In this document: positions 23,248 to 31,639 of the stretch, piece after piece
Numbering within the stretch: the first letter of the stretch is position 1
Layout: every line of letters begins with the position of its first letter
From: Thiothrix sp. UBA5583
GTDB taxonomy: Bacteria; Pseudomonadota; Gammaproteobacteria; Thiotrichales; Thiotrichaceae
Assembly: GCA_002425225.1 (NCBI GenBank)
Contig: DILV01000025.1
Location: forward strand, 1 to 46,750
Length of the DNA: 46,750 nucleotides
Direction: 5' to 3'
Made by a program: the position numbers and the translations under genes
Notes under the pieces: generated by a model
What the model was told of the DNA's origin: nothing
Database searches by the model: none
Seen by the model: the letters and a program-made list of their open reading frames with translations, nothing else

Positions 23248-25766
23248 TGGGACTCCTTCGCCTGATAGCGGATGTCGATGTGATGTGCCTGTGCCGTTGC
23301 CAGTGCAGGCAGGCGCAGCATCAGGGTATTGGAATTGCTGCGTTGCCAGCCGAAACCGGTTTTGTCAGCCGCAGGCAGCGGTTTGCCATCCACCATCACA
23401 GCTTCCACCGTAGCGATTTCTGCCAACACCAATTGGATTTCACGTTGCTGGGGCGCATTGGCATAATCACCCTGGGCAGCTTCGATCCACACTTGCTGAC
23501 GGGCGGTGTCACGTTGCTGGCGGATGCGGGTGCTACGTACCTTGCCCTGCAAATAGGCGGTGGTTTCACCGTCATCTTCGTACAGGGTGAATTCAGTGGG
23601 CTGGCTATGTGGGAAAATCTTCAGTTTCAACAGGGAAGGTTTTTCCATGCTGCCTAGCTTGCGTCCAAAAGCATCGGCACTGTCATTGCCGACCTCCAGC
23701 AAGGGAATGATTGCCCCGGCACGGGCATACAGAGGCAAGCGGTAAACCTTGTGCTGGAACAACGGCACGTCTTCCAGCCATTCACCCTGGCTGCTGCGCC
23801 ATGTGTGGCTGTGGTAATCGAACCATTCACCTTTAGGCAGGTAAACCCGCAAGGTGCGGCTATCCGGGCGGGTTTCGAGTGCTGCCAGCAACTGATCACC
23901 AATCAGTTTCTGCCCACCCATACCGCGCAAATTCGGGTCATGCTCATCCGCCAACACGGCCGGGGCAATGATCGGGTCGCCAGTACGGTGGGCGCGGTGT
24001 GCCAGCGAATAGTAATACGGCAGCAATTCGTAACGCAGCCGTACATTGGCCAGATTGCTGGCAACATCACCCACTTTGTCTGGCGCGGTCTGGTAGCAAT
24101 TGCACACATTATCGGCATGTGGACGTAATGGCAGGTCAATCAGCGCAGCAACGGCAAACCAGCGGGTGTATAGCGTGTTGTAATCCTCCGGCTTGCCATC
24201 AAACGAGTTGCGGTAAAAACCACCCGCATCCGAACCGAAATAATCCACGCCCGACAAACTCATCTGCATTTGCGCATTCAAATGTGACGCCAGGTTTGAC
24301 AGCCGTGCCGGAATATCACCTGACCACATACCAGCACCGTAACGCTGCATTCCTGGCCCGCCCGCCCGTGACAGCATGAAAGGGCGTTGCTGGTTGCCAT
24401 GACGCTGATAGCCATCAAAAATTGAACGATGCCACAACAGGTTATACAGGTTATGCACATCAGCATGACTGGTTTTGCCGGGGGAATAACCGTGGTAAAC
24501 GCCGTCAGCCGCATAATCCATTGGCTCACCCAAATCCGTCCAATGTCCAAGAATGCCCATCTCCACCAGTGGCTGGCGTTTCCAGTCATGCCAAAATGCC
24601 CCGGTTGCCGGGTTGCTCCAGTCGATCATGCCGCCCTTGCCCCACCAGGGTTTTTTCGCCAGATACACCGGCTGCCCATCAGGCTGTTTGACCAGCAAAC
24701 CCTGCTCATGCAGTCTCTGATGCTCCGGCAACCCTTTGCTGATGTAGGATTCCTCAATCAGCATCAAACCCAGATGCTGTTGCTGAGCCAGGGTTTTGAT
24801 CTTGTCGGCGGGGTTGGGGAAATGGCTTTCATCCCAGCTTAGCGCCCCCATGCGGCTGTCGTCTGAATCTTCACGGATACCACCGAACCACTGCAAATCC
24901 AGCACCATGCCATCCAGCGGGAAACCATTTTTCTGCAAGGACTGGCTAACCCCATCCAGTTCCGCCCAGTCATCATAACCGTATTCGGATACCCACAAAC
25001 CAAACAGCTTGCGGTTGGGAACCAGTGGCGTACCCACCAGTTGCATGTAACTACGCCGCAAATCGGCTAGTGAATCCCCAAGGCGCACATAGAAACGCAG
25101 GTCATCACCACCTTTCACCCCCACCTTGAACGGGTCATCATGAAAATCCCAGTTGTGCGGGTAAGGGTTGTCCAGAAACAGCGCCCACGGGGTCATGTCC
25201 TTGCCCAGGGCATACAGGATCGGAAACTGGGTATTACCAACCAGACCGCCTTGCGCATCCACCATCTGGTTGCCGTATTTGCTGCCAGCAACCCGTTTGC
25301 CCCGTTGTAACCAGTCACCATCCAGTTTACCGGGGGCGGGATGCGCCTGCCCCAGACCGTAAAGCTGTTCGGTGTTACCCCTGTCCATAGTCAGGGTTAG
25401 CCAGCCTTGCTCACCTGTACCGGGGCAAACGCGCGTGACAGCACGTTGCTTACCCTTATCGTACACATCCAGACAGAGTGACGTACTATCCAACGTTAGC
25501 TGTACTCGTCCGCTACTGGCGTTTTGTTTGCCTTCCGCCTCCCGCAACTCCATCTGTGCCGGTTTGGTGGCACTGTCCAGCACATAAGGGCTGGCAGGAA
25601 ACGCTGGCTGGTTGCAGGCATCACCCGTGCGGTAACTGGCTCGCAGCCAACCGGATTCCAGCAACTCTGCATCCAGACATTCCTGCCCGTGGCGGGCACT
25701 GAGCATCCCTGCGACAGAGCATTCCGACCACAACAGTAATACAGGCAACAGGTAACAGAGTTTCAT
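23244..25766 (-). CDS. Exported GH31 family glycoside hydrolase
   Basis: An 840-residue protein with a signal peptide (MKLCYLLPVLLLWSECSVAG) and GH31 architecture: N-terminal beta-sandwich (about 30-250), catalytic barrel (about 255-600) and C-terminal beta domains. The catalytic nucleophile is Asp411 in GHWTDLGEP (family signature W-x-D-L/M-x-E) and the acid/base is Asp484 in MWSGD. GH31 enzymes are alpha-glucosidases, alpha-xylosidases, sulfoquinovosidases or transglycosylases; I cannot tell which. It sits inside a glycosyltransferase operon (6 bp after the GT-C gene, 4 bp overlap with the SMR pair), which points to glycan trimming rather than nutrient use. Confidence 0.92.
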   Translation of the reverse strand: MKLCYLLPVLLLWSECSVAGMLSARHGQECLDAELLESGWLRASYRTGDACNQPAFPASPYVLDSATKPAQMELREAEGKQNASSGRVQLTLDSTSLCLDVYDKGKQRAVTRVCPGTGEQGWLTLTMDRGNTEQLYGLGQAHPAPGKLDGDWLQRGKRVAGSKYGNQMVDAQGGLVGNTQFPILYALGKDMTPWALFLDNPYPHNWDFHDDPFKVGVKGGDDLRFYVRLGDSLADLRRSYMQLVGTPLVPNRKLFGLWVSEYGYDDWAELDGVSQSLQKNGFPLDGMVLDLQWFGGIREDSDDSRMGALSWDESHFPNPADKIKTLAQQQHLGLMLIEESYISKGLPEHQRLHEQGLLVKQPDGQPVYLAKKPWWGKGGMIDWSNPATGAFWHDWKRQPLVEMGILGHWTDLGEPMDYAADGVYHGYSPGKTSHADVHNLYNLLWHRSIFDGYQRHGNQQRPFMLSRAGGPGMQRYGAGMWSGDIPARLSNLASHLNAQMQMSLSGVDYFGSDAGGFYRNSFDGKPEDYNTLYTRWFAVAALIDLPLRPHADNVCNCYQTAPDKVGDVASNLANVRLRYELLPYYYSLAHRAHRTGDPIIAPAVLADEHDPNLRGMGGQKLIGDQLLAALETRPDSRTLRVYLPKGEWFDYHSHTWRSSQGEWLEDVPLFQHKVYRLPLYARAGAIIPLLEVGNDSADAFGRKLGSMEKPSLLKLKIFPHSQPTEFTLYEDDGETTAYLQGKVRSTRIRQQRDTARQQVWIEAAQGDYANAPQQREIQLVLAEIATVEAVMVDGKPLPAADKTGFGWQRSNSNTLMLRLPALATAQAHHIDIRYQAKESQ

Positions 25767-25772
25767 GTGGCT

Positions 25773-27302
25773 TTACCTGAACATGGCATCTTCACTGACA
25801 GGAATACGGGGCGGCTGGGTGCTTTTGTACAATTCCAGCACGCCGCTTTTCTGGCGGCTCATCACTTCACTGGTTTGCCAGGGAATTTCGAGTATTTTCT
25901 GGTAGCCACGGCTTTGCATCACGCCGCGCAAGTCGTTGTTGGTTTTGGGTTGAATCAGGTTATTAAGGAAAACGTAAGTGAATTTTTTATCCCACAAGGC
26001 TTCGACGACATCCTTTTTCTCGAATTTGCCATCCATGTTGTTATCCATCCAGCCCAGTTCCTTGATACGATTTTGTGACAATCTGCCGAAAGCGGCATAG
26101 CGCATCAGGTAAGGATCTTCGCTGGCAATAGTCGTGCTCTCGGTCAGTGGCTCAGCTTGGATGGCGTCGATAACCGGGCGGGCATCCGGGTAGCCGTTTT
26201 CCATATCACGCAGGAAAGCGTAATTCAGCCCCACCATACCCAGTACCAACATGGTCGCGACAGCTTGCGCCCCCCAACGAAACTGGTATTGCTGCAATAC
26301 CTGCCACAACAACCATGCCATTGCCGGAATCAGGAACAGCAATGCATATACCAGATGTTTATACAGCGAAATCATGTTCTTGCCCTGCAAGTGATACGCC
26401 GCCAGTGGCAGGGCAAATACCAGCAAAGCGAGTAGGATCCCTATGGTACGATCACGCAGGATGCCTCCCTGATGCTGTCGCCACTGCCAACCCAGTGCTG
26501 CCATCCATAGCAATAGCGGCAAAGCCAGATACAGGGTTTCAACCCACAAGATGTACGCATGATTGGAATTTGCCCCGTGAGTACCCTTGATCTGGATGTT
26601 GTACAAGCCCTGCAACTCCTGCCAGTGCCAGCCGACATAAGTCCCCAGCACCAGTGCCATGCCCAGACCGAACAGCAGCCCCACCAGCGGTGACAACCAC
26701 ACAGCAACCAGTGTCAGCAAGGGCACATACGCCACCACCACGTACTTACTGGTGACAGCCAGTGAACACAGGATGATGGCCGCCAGCAAGGCAAGATAAC
26801 GCGCCTTGCCCACGTGCTGGCAGGCCAGCAGCAACGGAGCCAGTGACAAACTGAAAAACGCCAGGGCAATGATGTCGTAAGTGGCAAACTTGCTGATGAA
26901 AATATGTGCTGCCTGCATCGCCAGCAGTGCCACACCCAGCCAGGCAATTGCAACCGACTGGAACAATTGGCGCACGAAAAAATACACCCCAACCAGCGAC
27001 AACAGGCCAAACAAACCTGCCACTGCCCGCGCCCCCGGCAAACCAGCGACAGCCTCCCCCAGCCCAAGGATGTACCAGTTCAAATTGGAACCAAAAATAT
27101 AGCCATAGGTTGACCATTCCTTGCCTGCCAGCAATTGCTTGCCGACAAACAGGTAATCGTATTCGTCGATATGTCCGCCATTGAAATGCAACAAGAGACG
27201 CATCAAGGCAGAAAACAGCAGACCACCGGCAATGGCGGCGAGAAACAGGTACGGTATCGCAGCAGATCTGGCTGGGGTTGCCACAGGCGTTCTCCCTTGC
27301 AT
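25773..27302 (-). CDS. GT-C membrane glycosyltransferase (GT39/ArnT-like)
   Basis: A 509-residue polytopic membrane protein with about ten or eleven transmembrane helices. The first large periplasmic loop has acidic residues right after TM1 (HFNGGHIDEYDYLFVGKQLL), the position of the catalytic Asp/Glu in GT-C enzymes of the PMT/ArnT group that use polyprenyl-phosphate sugars. A soluble C-terminal part (about 390-509) lies outside the membrane. It is the first gene of the operon; the start codon is ATG at 27302. Donor would be the product of the ALG5-like enzyme; the acceptor (lipid A, O-antigen, glucan or protein) is not apparent. Confidence 0.82.
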   Translation of the reverse strand: MQGRTPVATPARSAAIPYLFLAAIAGGLLFSALMRLLLHFNGGHIDEYDYLFVGKQLLAGKEWSTYGYIFGSNLNWYILGLGEAVAGLPGARAVAGLFGLLSLVGVYFFVRQLFQSVAIAWLGVALLAMQAAHIFISKFATYDIIALAFFSLSLAPLLLACQHVGKARYLALLAAIILCSLAVTSKYVVVAYVPLLTLVAVWLSPLVGLLFGLGMALVLGTYVGWHWQELQGLYNIQIKGTHGANSNHAYILWVETLYLALPLLLWMAALGWQWRQHQGGILRDRTIGILLALLVFALPLAAYHLQGKNMISLYKHLVYALLFLIPAMAWLLWQVLQQYQFRWGAQAVATMLVLGMVGLNYAFLRDMENGYPDARPVIDAIQAEPLTESTTIASEDPYLMRYAAFGRLSQNRIKELGWMDNNMDGKFEKKDVVEALWDKKFTYVFLNNLIQPKTNNDLRGVMQSRGYQKILEIPWQTSEVMSRQKSGVLELYKSTQPPRIPVSEDAMFR

Positions 27303-27421
27303 TATTGTTGTATGCGTAACGGGTTCAGGCAGTACCGTATGGCGGTACGCTCTTGCTTACAGTCATACTAATCAATAGCATTGATGAACGCGATATAAAA
27401 ACTGATAAATGGCGGTACTCC
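27303..27421. promoter_or_regulatory. Divergent promoter region with repeats
   Basis: The 119 bp between the GT-C operon and opgC carry an inverted repeat GTACCG/CGGTAC (27332-27348) and two direct copies of ATGGCGGTAC (27339-27348 and 27409-27418, 70 bp apart). This is a sensible place for a shared regulator of the two divergent units; no regulator can be named. Confidence 0.35.
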
Positions 27422-28651
27422 ATGAGAACAGAAACCCTGCAAGCCCCTCCTTCATTCGCCAGCAGCATCCCCGCAAGCTGGGCATACCCGGAAACTGGTG
27501 CAACACGTGACCTGCGCCTAGACTTTATGCGTGGCTTTGTGATTCCACTATTGTTTGCCAGCCACTTCGAGTTTTTTTCCCTGCTGATGTTTATTGGCTG
27601 GGAACGGATTGGGATGGTGTCAACCGCCGAGATTTTCGTCATCCTGTCCGGCATTGTGGTCGGGATGGTGTACGGCAAGAAAGTCAAACGCGATGGCTTA
27701 TCCGCGACCATGCCGGGGCTGATACAACGTTCGGTGGATTTGTACCGCATCAGTGTGGTGATGATCTTGCTGGTGGCGGCAATCCGCTATGTACCGTGGA
27801 TCGACAGCACAGTCATTACCACTTTTTACGATGCGCCCATCAACCAGACCTACCAGCTTTATCCGCCCCTGGATACCAATTTGTCGACCCTGATCAGCAA
27901 GGCGTTGCTGCTACAAATCGGCCCGCATCAGTTTCAGGTGATTGGCATGTATGTGGTGATGTTCATCCTGATTACACCCTTGGTGTTTTTCATGTTGAGC
28001 AAACAACGGGTGGGACTGCTGCTAGGGATTAGTTGGGTGGTGTATGCCATCCATTATGGTGCGCCATTCCAGTCCTTGCGTCCAACCGGTGCGCAATTTG
28101 AATACGCTTTCCCGATCATGGCCTGGCAGTTGATCTACGTACACGGTATTGTGGTCGGGTATTACAAACAGGAAGTTGTGGCCTTTTTCCGCACTGCGTG
28201 GGGCAAATGGTTGATTATGGCGAGTGTATTGCTATCGTTAGGGTTTATCTTTCTGACATGGAATCATCCATTACCCCACATTTCTCAGTGGATTACCTTG
28301 AACATGATTCCGGCGGAAACATTCAATTACCTTAATAGCGAGTATTTTGCCAAAAACAAGATTGGTATTGGGCGCTTGTTGAATGTAGTGGTGTTGTTCA
28401 TCAGCATTTATGCACTGCTAACCGTGTGCTGGCGACCACTTAACCGTGCTTTGGGGTGGTTTTTCATTCCGTTGGGGCAGGCATCGCTGTATGTGTTTTT
28501 CATCCACGTGTTCCTGCTGCTGGCGATCATGAATACACCACTACCGGGGTACAACGATTTTGGGGTAAACACCGCTGTTCATGCCGGGTTATTGGCACTG
28601 GTGTGGGTAATGGTGAAAAAGGAGTTTTTGTTCCGGTGGATTCCGCATTGA
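27422..28651 (+). CDS. opgC: OpgC-family membrane acyltransferase
   Basis: A 409-residue polytopic protein (about ten transmembrane helices) matching OpgC, which succinylates osmoregulated periplasmic glucans. The family start is visible: RDLRLDFMRGFVIPLLFASHFEF, then ERIGMVSTAEIFVILSGIVVGMVYG, with FIPLGQASLYVFFIHVF near the C-terminus. OpgG and OpgH, which make the glucan backbone, are not in this window. The ATG at 27422 has only a weak GGCGGT upstream; a TTG at 27353 is in frame. It is divergent from the GT-C/GH31 operon, so the acceptor may be the glycan made there. Symbol given for family resemblance. Confidence 0.82.
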   Translation: MRTETLQAPPSFASSIPASWAYPETGATRDLRLDFMRGFVIPLLFASHFEFFSLLMFIGWERIGMVSTAEIFVILSGIVVGMVYGKKVKRDGLSATMPGLIQRSVDLYRISVVMILLVAAIRYVPWIDSTVITTFYDAPINQTYQLYPPLDTNLSTLISKALLLQIGPHQFQVIGMYVVMFILITPLVFFMLSKQRVGLLLGISWVVYAIHYGAPFQSLRPTGAQFEYAFPIMAWQLIYVHGIVVGYYKQEVVAFFRTAWGKWLIMASVLLSLGFIFLTWNHPLPHISQWITLNMIPAETFNYLNSEYFAKNKIGIGRLLNVVVLFISIYALLTVCWRPLNRALGWFFIPLGQASLYVFFIHVFLLLAIMNTPLPGYNDFGVNTAVHAGLLALVWVMVKKEFLFRWIPH

Positions 28652-28673
28652 GGAATTTGTTGGGGCGGGACTG

Positions 28674-28709
28674 AAAAAATCGTGCGGGGGATGTGGGCGC
28701 ACCCCCCGC
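28674..28709 (-). terminator. Rho-independent terminator, minus strand
   Basis: Stem GCGGGGG (28684-28690) with CCCCCGC (28703-28709), followed on the minus strand by ACGATTTTTT. It is orientated to end a transcript from the minus strand, although no minus-strand protein gene lies between here and 28.9 kb. Confidence 0.65.
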
Positions 28710-28790
28710 AAACCCCATCCTTGGGATATTAGCGACATCCTGTCACTCAACTTGGGGTGCTTGTATTCTCACACAACCTTAACGAAAAAT
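28674..28790 (-). ncRNA. Candidate small RNA with GGA hairpin loops
   Basis: Upstream of the minus-strand terminator, the minus strand can form two small hairpins whose loops show GGA: GAC-AGGAT-GTC and CCC-AAGGAT-GGG. A GGA in a hairpin loop is the CsrA/RsmA binding signature, and RsmY/RsmX-like RNAs are about 100 nt and end in a strong terminator. Only two such motifs are seen, fewer than in known family members, and no GacA box is evident. The 5' end at about 28790 is a guess. No protein gene explains the terminator. Confidence 0.3.
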
Positions 28791-28926
28791 GAATAGAAAA
28801 ATGAATGCAAACTGAACTTGTTTTAACCAATCCACTCAAATTCAAAGCAAATTCTCTGTTTACAGTTCGCCTGTGTTTGCGTAATGTCAGCATAAAACAC
28901 CCTAACCACCGACACAGGAAGCAATA

Positions 28927-29796
28927 ATGAAAACACCTACCAAACTCGTCTTGCTTGCGACCATACTTCTGCTCCCCCTGCAATCAGCCTCCGCTGCCAG
29001 CTTCGATTGTAGCAAAGCCAAAAGCTGGTCAGAAAAGACCATCTGCAATACCAAACAACTGTCCAGCCTGGATGATTTGCTGGCTGTTTCCTACAAAAAA
29101 GCCCTAACTGCCGCTTCAGAAACCACTGCATTGAAAGCCTCCCAAAAAGAATGGCTAGCGGAGCGTGATACCTGCACAGATGTTGACTGCCTCAAGGAAA
29201 CCTACACCTCACGCATTGCCGAGCTGAACGACATCATCGCCAACGCAACCGATACCAGCAGCGACAACAACGGCTGGTACAAATCCAGTGCCCAACCCAG
29301 TCTGGTAGTGCGTGATTCCCCCGATGTCACAGGCAAAAAGCTGGGTAATGTTCCCCCCGGCGGCAAAGTCAAGGTACTAGCTAACACTGGCAAAAACGAT
29401 TCCATTGGTGGGCGCAGTGGCACCTGGGTCAAAATCGAATGGCAGGGTAAGAGCGCTTATGCTTTCGATGCCTTTCTGGAAAAACTTGCCAGTCAGGATG
29501 CACAGCCAGCCCAACCCAAACAGTCAAGTGGCAACACCCGCACTATCGAAGGCGTCATCAGTAGCTATGAATGCGGTGACAACTGCTATCTGACTATTAC
29601 AGACAAACGTGGCGAAGACCACTCCGGCTTGTGTGCCGCCGATTTGTGTACCCCGTGGAACGATGTAGCAGCAATGCCTGGTAGCTTTAAAAACCGCAAG
29701 GTCAAAGCGAGCATTGGTACTGGTACTCAGTACGACGGAGCGGGCAATGTCATGGGCGAAATGGATGCTTTTGAAAGCATCACTTTGCTGAACTAA
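28927..29796 (+). CDS. LprI-like (DUF1311) and SH3 domain exported protein
   Basis: A 289-residue protein with a signal peptide (MKTPTKLVLLATILLLPLQSASA), an LprI/DUF1311 module (about 24-100; SFDCSKAKSWSEKTICNTKQLSSLDD, with four cysteines) known from lysozyme-inhibitor-like proteins, a bacterial SH3-like domain (about 115-190; VVRDSPDVTGKKLGNVPPGGKVKVLA) and a C-terminal unclassified domain with a second cysteine set (YECGDNCYL, GLCAADLC). It probably works in the periplasm near the cell wall. AGGAAG precedes the ATG. It is a stand-alone gene. Confidence 0.82.
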   Translation: MKTPTKLVLLATILLLPLQSASAASFDCSKAKSWSEKTICNTKQLSSLDDLLAVSYKKALTAASETTALKASQKEWLAERDTCTDVDCLKETYTSRIAELNDIIANATDTSSDNNGWYKSSAQPSLVVRDSPDVTGKKLGNVPPGGKVKVLANTGKNDSIGGRSGTWVKIEWQGKSAYAFDAFLEKLASQDAQPAQPKQSSGNTRTIEGVISSYECGDNCYLTITDKRGEDHSGLCAADLCTPWNDVAAMPGSFKNRKVKASIGTGTQYDGAGNVMGEMDAFESITLLN

Positions 29797-29836
29797 TATC
29801 ACCACAGTTAACGTCAAAAATGAGAGAGGAGAGACC

Positions 29837-30943
29837 ATGGAACGCCGTTCATTTTTCAAGAAAGCTGCGGTCAGCGCCGCAGCTCTGACCGTAGCCACCC
29901 CTGCCCTGCTGGTTGCTGAAGAACAGGCAAAATCTGCCGATCTGCCCGCCGTTAGCTGGCGTCTGACTTCCAGTTTCCCCAAATCGCTCGACACCATTTT
30001 TGGTGCATCAGATGTCCTCGCCGCTGCACTCGCCAAAATTACGCAAGGTAAATTCACCGTCAAAGTATTCGCCGCAGGTGAAATCGTCCCCGGCCTGCAA
30101 GTGCTGGATGCAGTGCAAAATGGTACGGTGGAAGCGGGTCATACTGCATCCTATTACTACTTCGGCAAAAATGCTGCGCTGGCGTTTGATTGCGCAGTCC
30201 CCTTCGGTCTCACCTCCCGCCAGCAAACGGCGTGGATGCTGCATGGCAACGGCATGAAACTGATGCGCGAACTGTTCGCCGAATACAACGTGGTCAACTT
30301 CATGGGCGGCAATACCGGCGTGCAGATGGGCGGCTGGTTCAACAAGGAAATCAACACAGTCAAAGATCTGGAAGGTTTGAAATTCCGTGTCGGTGGCTTC
30401 GCTGGCAAAGTCCTGAGCAAACTCGGTGTTGTCCCGCAGCAATTGCCAGGCGGCGAAATCTACCCTGCGATGGAAAAAGGCACGATTGACGCTGCCGAGT
30501 GGGTTGGCCCTTACGACGACGAAAAACTGGGTTTCGCCAAGATCGTCAAGAATTACTACACCCCCGGCTGGTGGGAAGCAGGCCCGCAGCTTTCCTTCTA
30601 CGTCAACAAGGAACAATGGGAAAAACTGCCGGATGCTTACAAAGCGGCATGGGAAGCGGCTTGCCAACTGGCACACAACGACATGCAAGCCAAGTACGAC
30701 GCACTCAACCCGCAGGCACTCGCCAATCTGGTGGGCAGCGGGGTGAAATTGCGCTCCTTCAACGAGGAAATCATGGAAGCCTGCTTCAAGGCTACGCTGG
30801 AAACCTTCGAGGAAGAAGCCAAGGCCAACGAAAAATTCAAGAAAATCTATGAAGACTGGAAAGTATTCCGCAACAACCAAGCGCAATGGTTTGGGGTAGC
30901 GGAACAGTCTTACGCCAAGTTTGCGTTTGGCAAGAAGTTGTAA
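29837..30943 (+). CDS. dctP: TRAP transporter substrate-binding protein, TakP-like
   Basis: A 368-residue periplasmic solute-binding protein. The N-terminus (MERRSFFKKAAVSAAALT) has a twin-arginine motif, so export may be by Tat. The mature part has the DctP fold, with GGEIYPAMEKGTIDAAEWVGPYDDEKLGF and YYTPGWWEAGPQLSFYVN, sequences closest to TakP, which binds 2-oxo acids such as pyruvate with a cation. AGGAGAG precedes the ATG. The permease genes follow after a 127 bp repeat element. The 2-oxo acid substrate is inferred from TakP likeness and from aceA, rraA and mqo downstream. Confidence 0.92.
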   Translation: MERRSFFKKAAVSAAALTVATPALLVAEEQAKSADLPAVSWRLTSSFPKSLDTIFGASDVLAAALAKITQGKFTVKVFAAGEIVPGLQVLDAVQNGTVEAGHTASYYYFGKNAALAFDCAVPFGLTSRQQTAWMLHGNGMKLMRELFAEYNVVNFMGGNTGVQMGGWFNKEINTVKDLEGLKFRVGGFAGKVLSKLGVVPQQLPGGEIYPAMEKGTIDAAEWVGPYDDEKLGFAKIVKNYYTPGWWEAGPQLSFYVNKEQWEKLPDAYKAAWEAACQLAHNDMQAKYDALNPQALANLVGSGVKLRSFNEEIMEACFKATLETFEEEAKANEKFKKIYEDWKVFRNNQAQWFGVAEQSYAKFAFGKKL

Positions 30944-30969
30944 GTTTATGGGAATGCCTACCTTCGCCC

Positions 30970-31096
30970 TACCCCTCACCCCCCAACCCCCTCTCCCTCA
31001 AGGGGCGAGGGGGAGCAAGAAACCTATTCTCTTAGCCCCTCTCCCCTTGAGGGACGCCCCCTCAGGGGGCTGGGTGCGGGGTTGGGGTGAGGGGTA
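30970..31096. repeat. Inverted-repeat element, copy 1
   Basis: A 127 bp element with complementary ends: TACCCCTCACCCC...AACCCC at 30970-30990 pairs with GGGGTTGGGGTGAGGGGTA at 31078-31096. Inside are further self-complementary CTCCCTCAAGGGG and CCCTTGAGGG units. A related copy lies at 33734-33855. It sits between dctP and dctQ and its last bases provide the purine-rich stretch (GAGGGG) 8-9 bp before the dctQ start. MITE- or REP-like; no transposase in the window. Confidence 0.8.
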
Positions 31097-31102
31097 CTCT
31101 TC

Positions 31103-31639
31103 ATGCTACTAAAATTCTCCCACGCCATTGACACCCTCAATGGCTGGTTCGGGCGGCTGGCCAACGTGCTGATCCTGCTGGCCTGCGTGGTCAGTGCGGG
31201 CAATGCCCTGTTGCGCTATGGCCTTGATCTCAGCGATAACTGGCCACTGGAGTTGCAGTGGTATCTGTTCGGCGCGGCAGTCATGCTGGGCACGTCTTAC
31301 ACGCTGGCGCAGAACGGGCATGTGAGGGTGGACATTGTTTACGGCAATGTTTCCGAGCGCACCCGGTTGTGGATCGACATCATCGGCCTGCTGCTGTTCC
31401 TGTTGCCTGCCTGTACGCTGTTTGCGTGGCTGTCGTGGAAGACGCTGTTCCTGCCATCGTGGGAAATCCTGGAACATTCCAGCAACGCCGGGGGGCTACC
31501 GCGTTACCCGATCAAGTTCATTTTGCCGCTGGGCTTTTTCCTGCTGGTGCTGCAAGGCTTGTCGGAACTGATTAAACGCCTTGCCGCCCTGCATGGCGAC
31601 ATCCAGCTTGACACCCATTACGAGAGGCCGGAGCAATGA
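31103..31639 (+). CDS. dctQ: TRAP transporter small permease DctQ
   Basis: A 178-residue four-helix membrane protein of the TRAP small subunit family: AIDTLNGWFGRLANVLILLACVVSAGNALLRY, ELQWYLFGAAVMLGTSYTL and GHVRVDIVYG are typical. It works with DctM to import the ligand delivered by DctP using the sodium gradient. Its stop overlaps the DctM start by 4 bp. Only 6 bp separate its ATG from the repeat element, which probably supplies its ribosome-binding site and may lower its expression relative to dctP. Confidence 0.92.
   Translation: MLLKFSHAIDTLNGWFGRLANVLILLACVVSAGNALLRYGLDLSDNWPLELQWYLFGAAVMLGTSYTLAQNGHVRVDIVYGNVSERTRLWIDIIGLLLFLLPACTLFAWLSWKTLFLPSWEILEHSSNAGGLPRYPIKFILPLGFFLLVLQGLSELIKRLAALHGDIQLDTHYERPEQ

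Noticed and set aside
28747-28983. 78-codon minus-strand frame upstream of the LprI-like gene
   Set aside because: Overlaps the start of a well-supported signal peptide gene and the candidate small RNA; composition is not protein-like.
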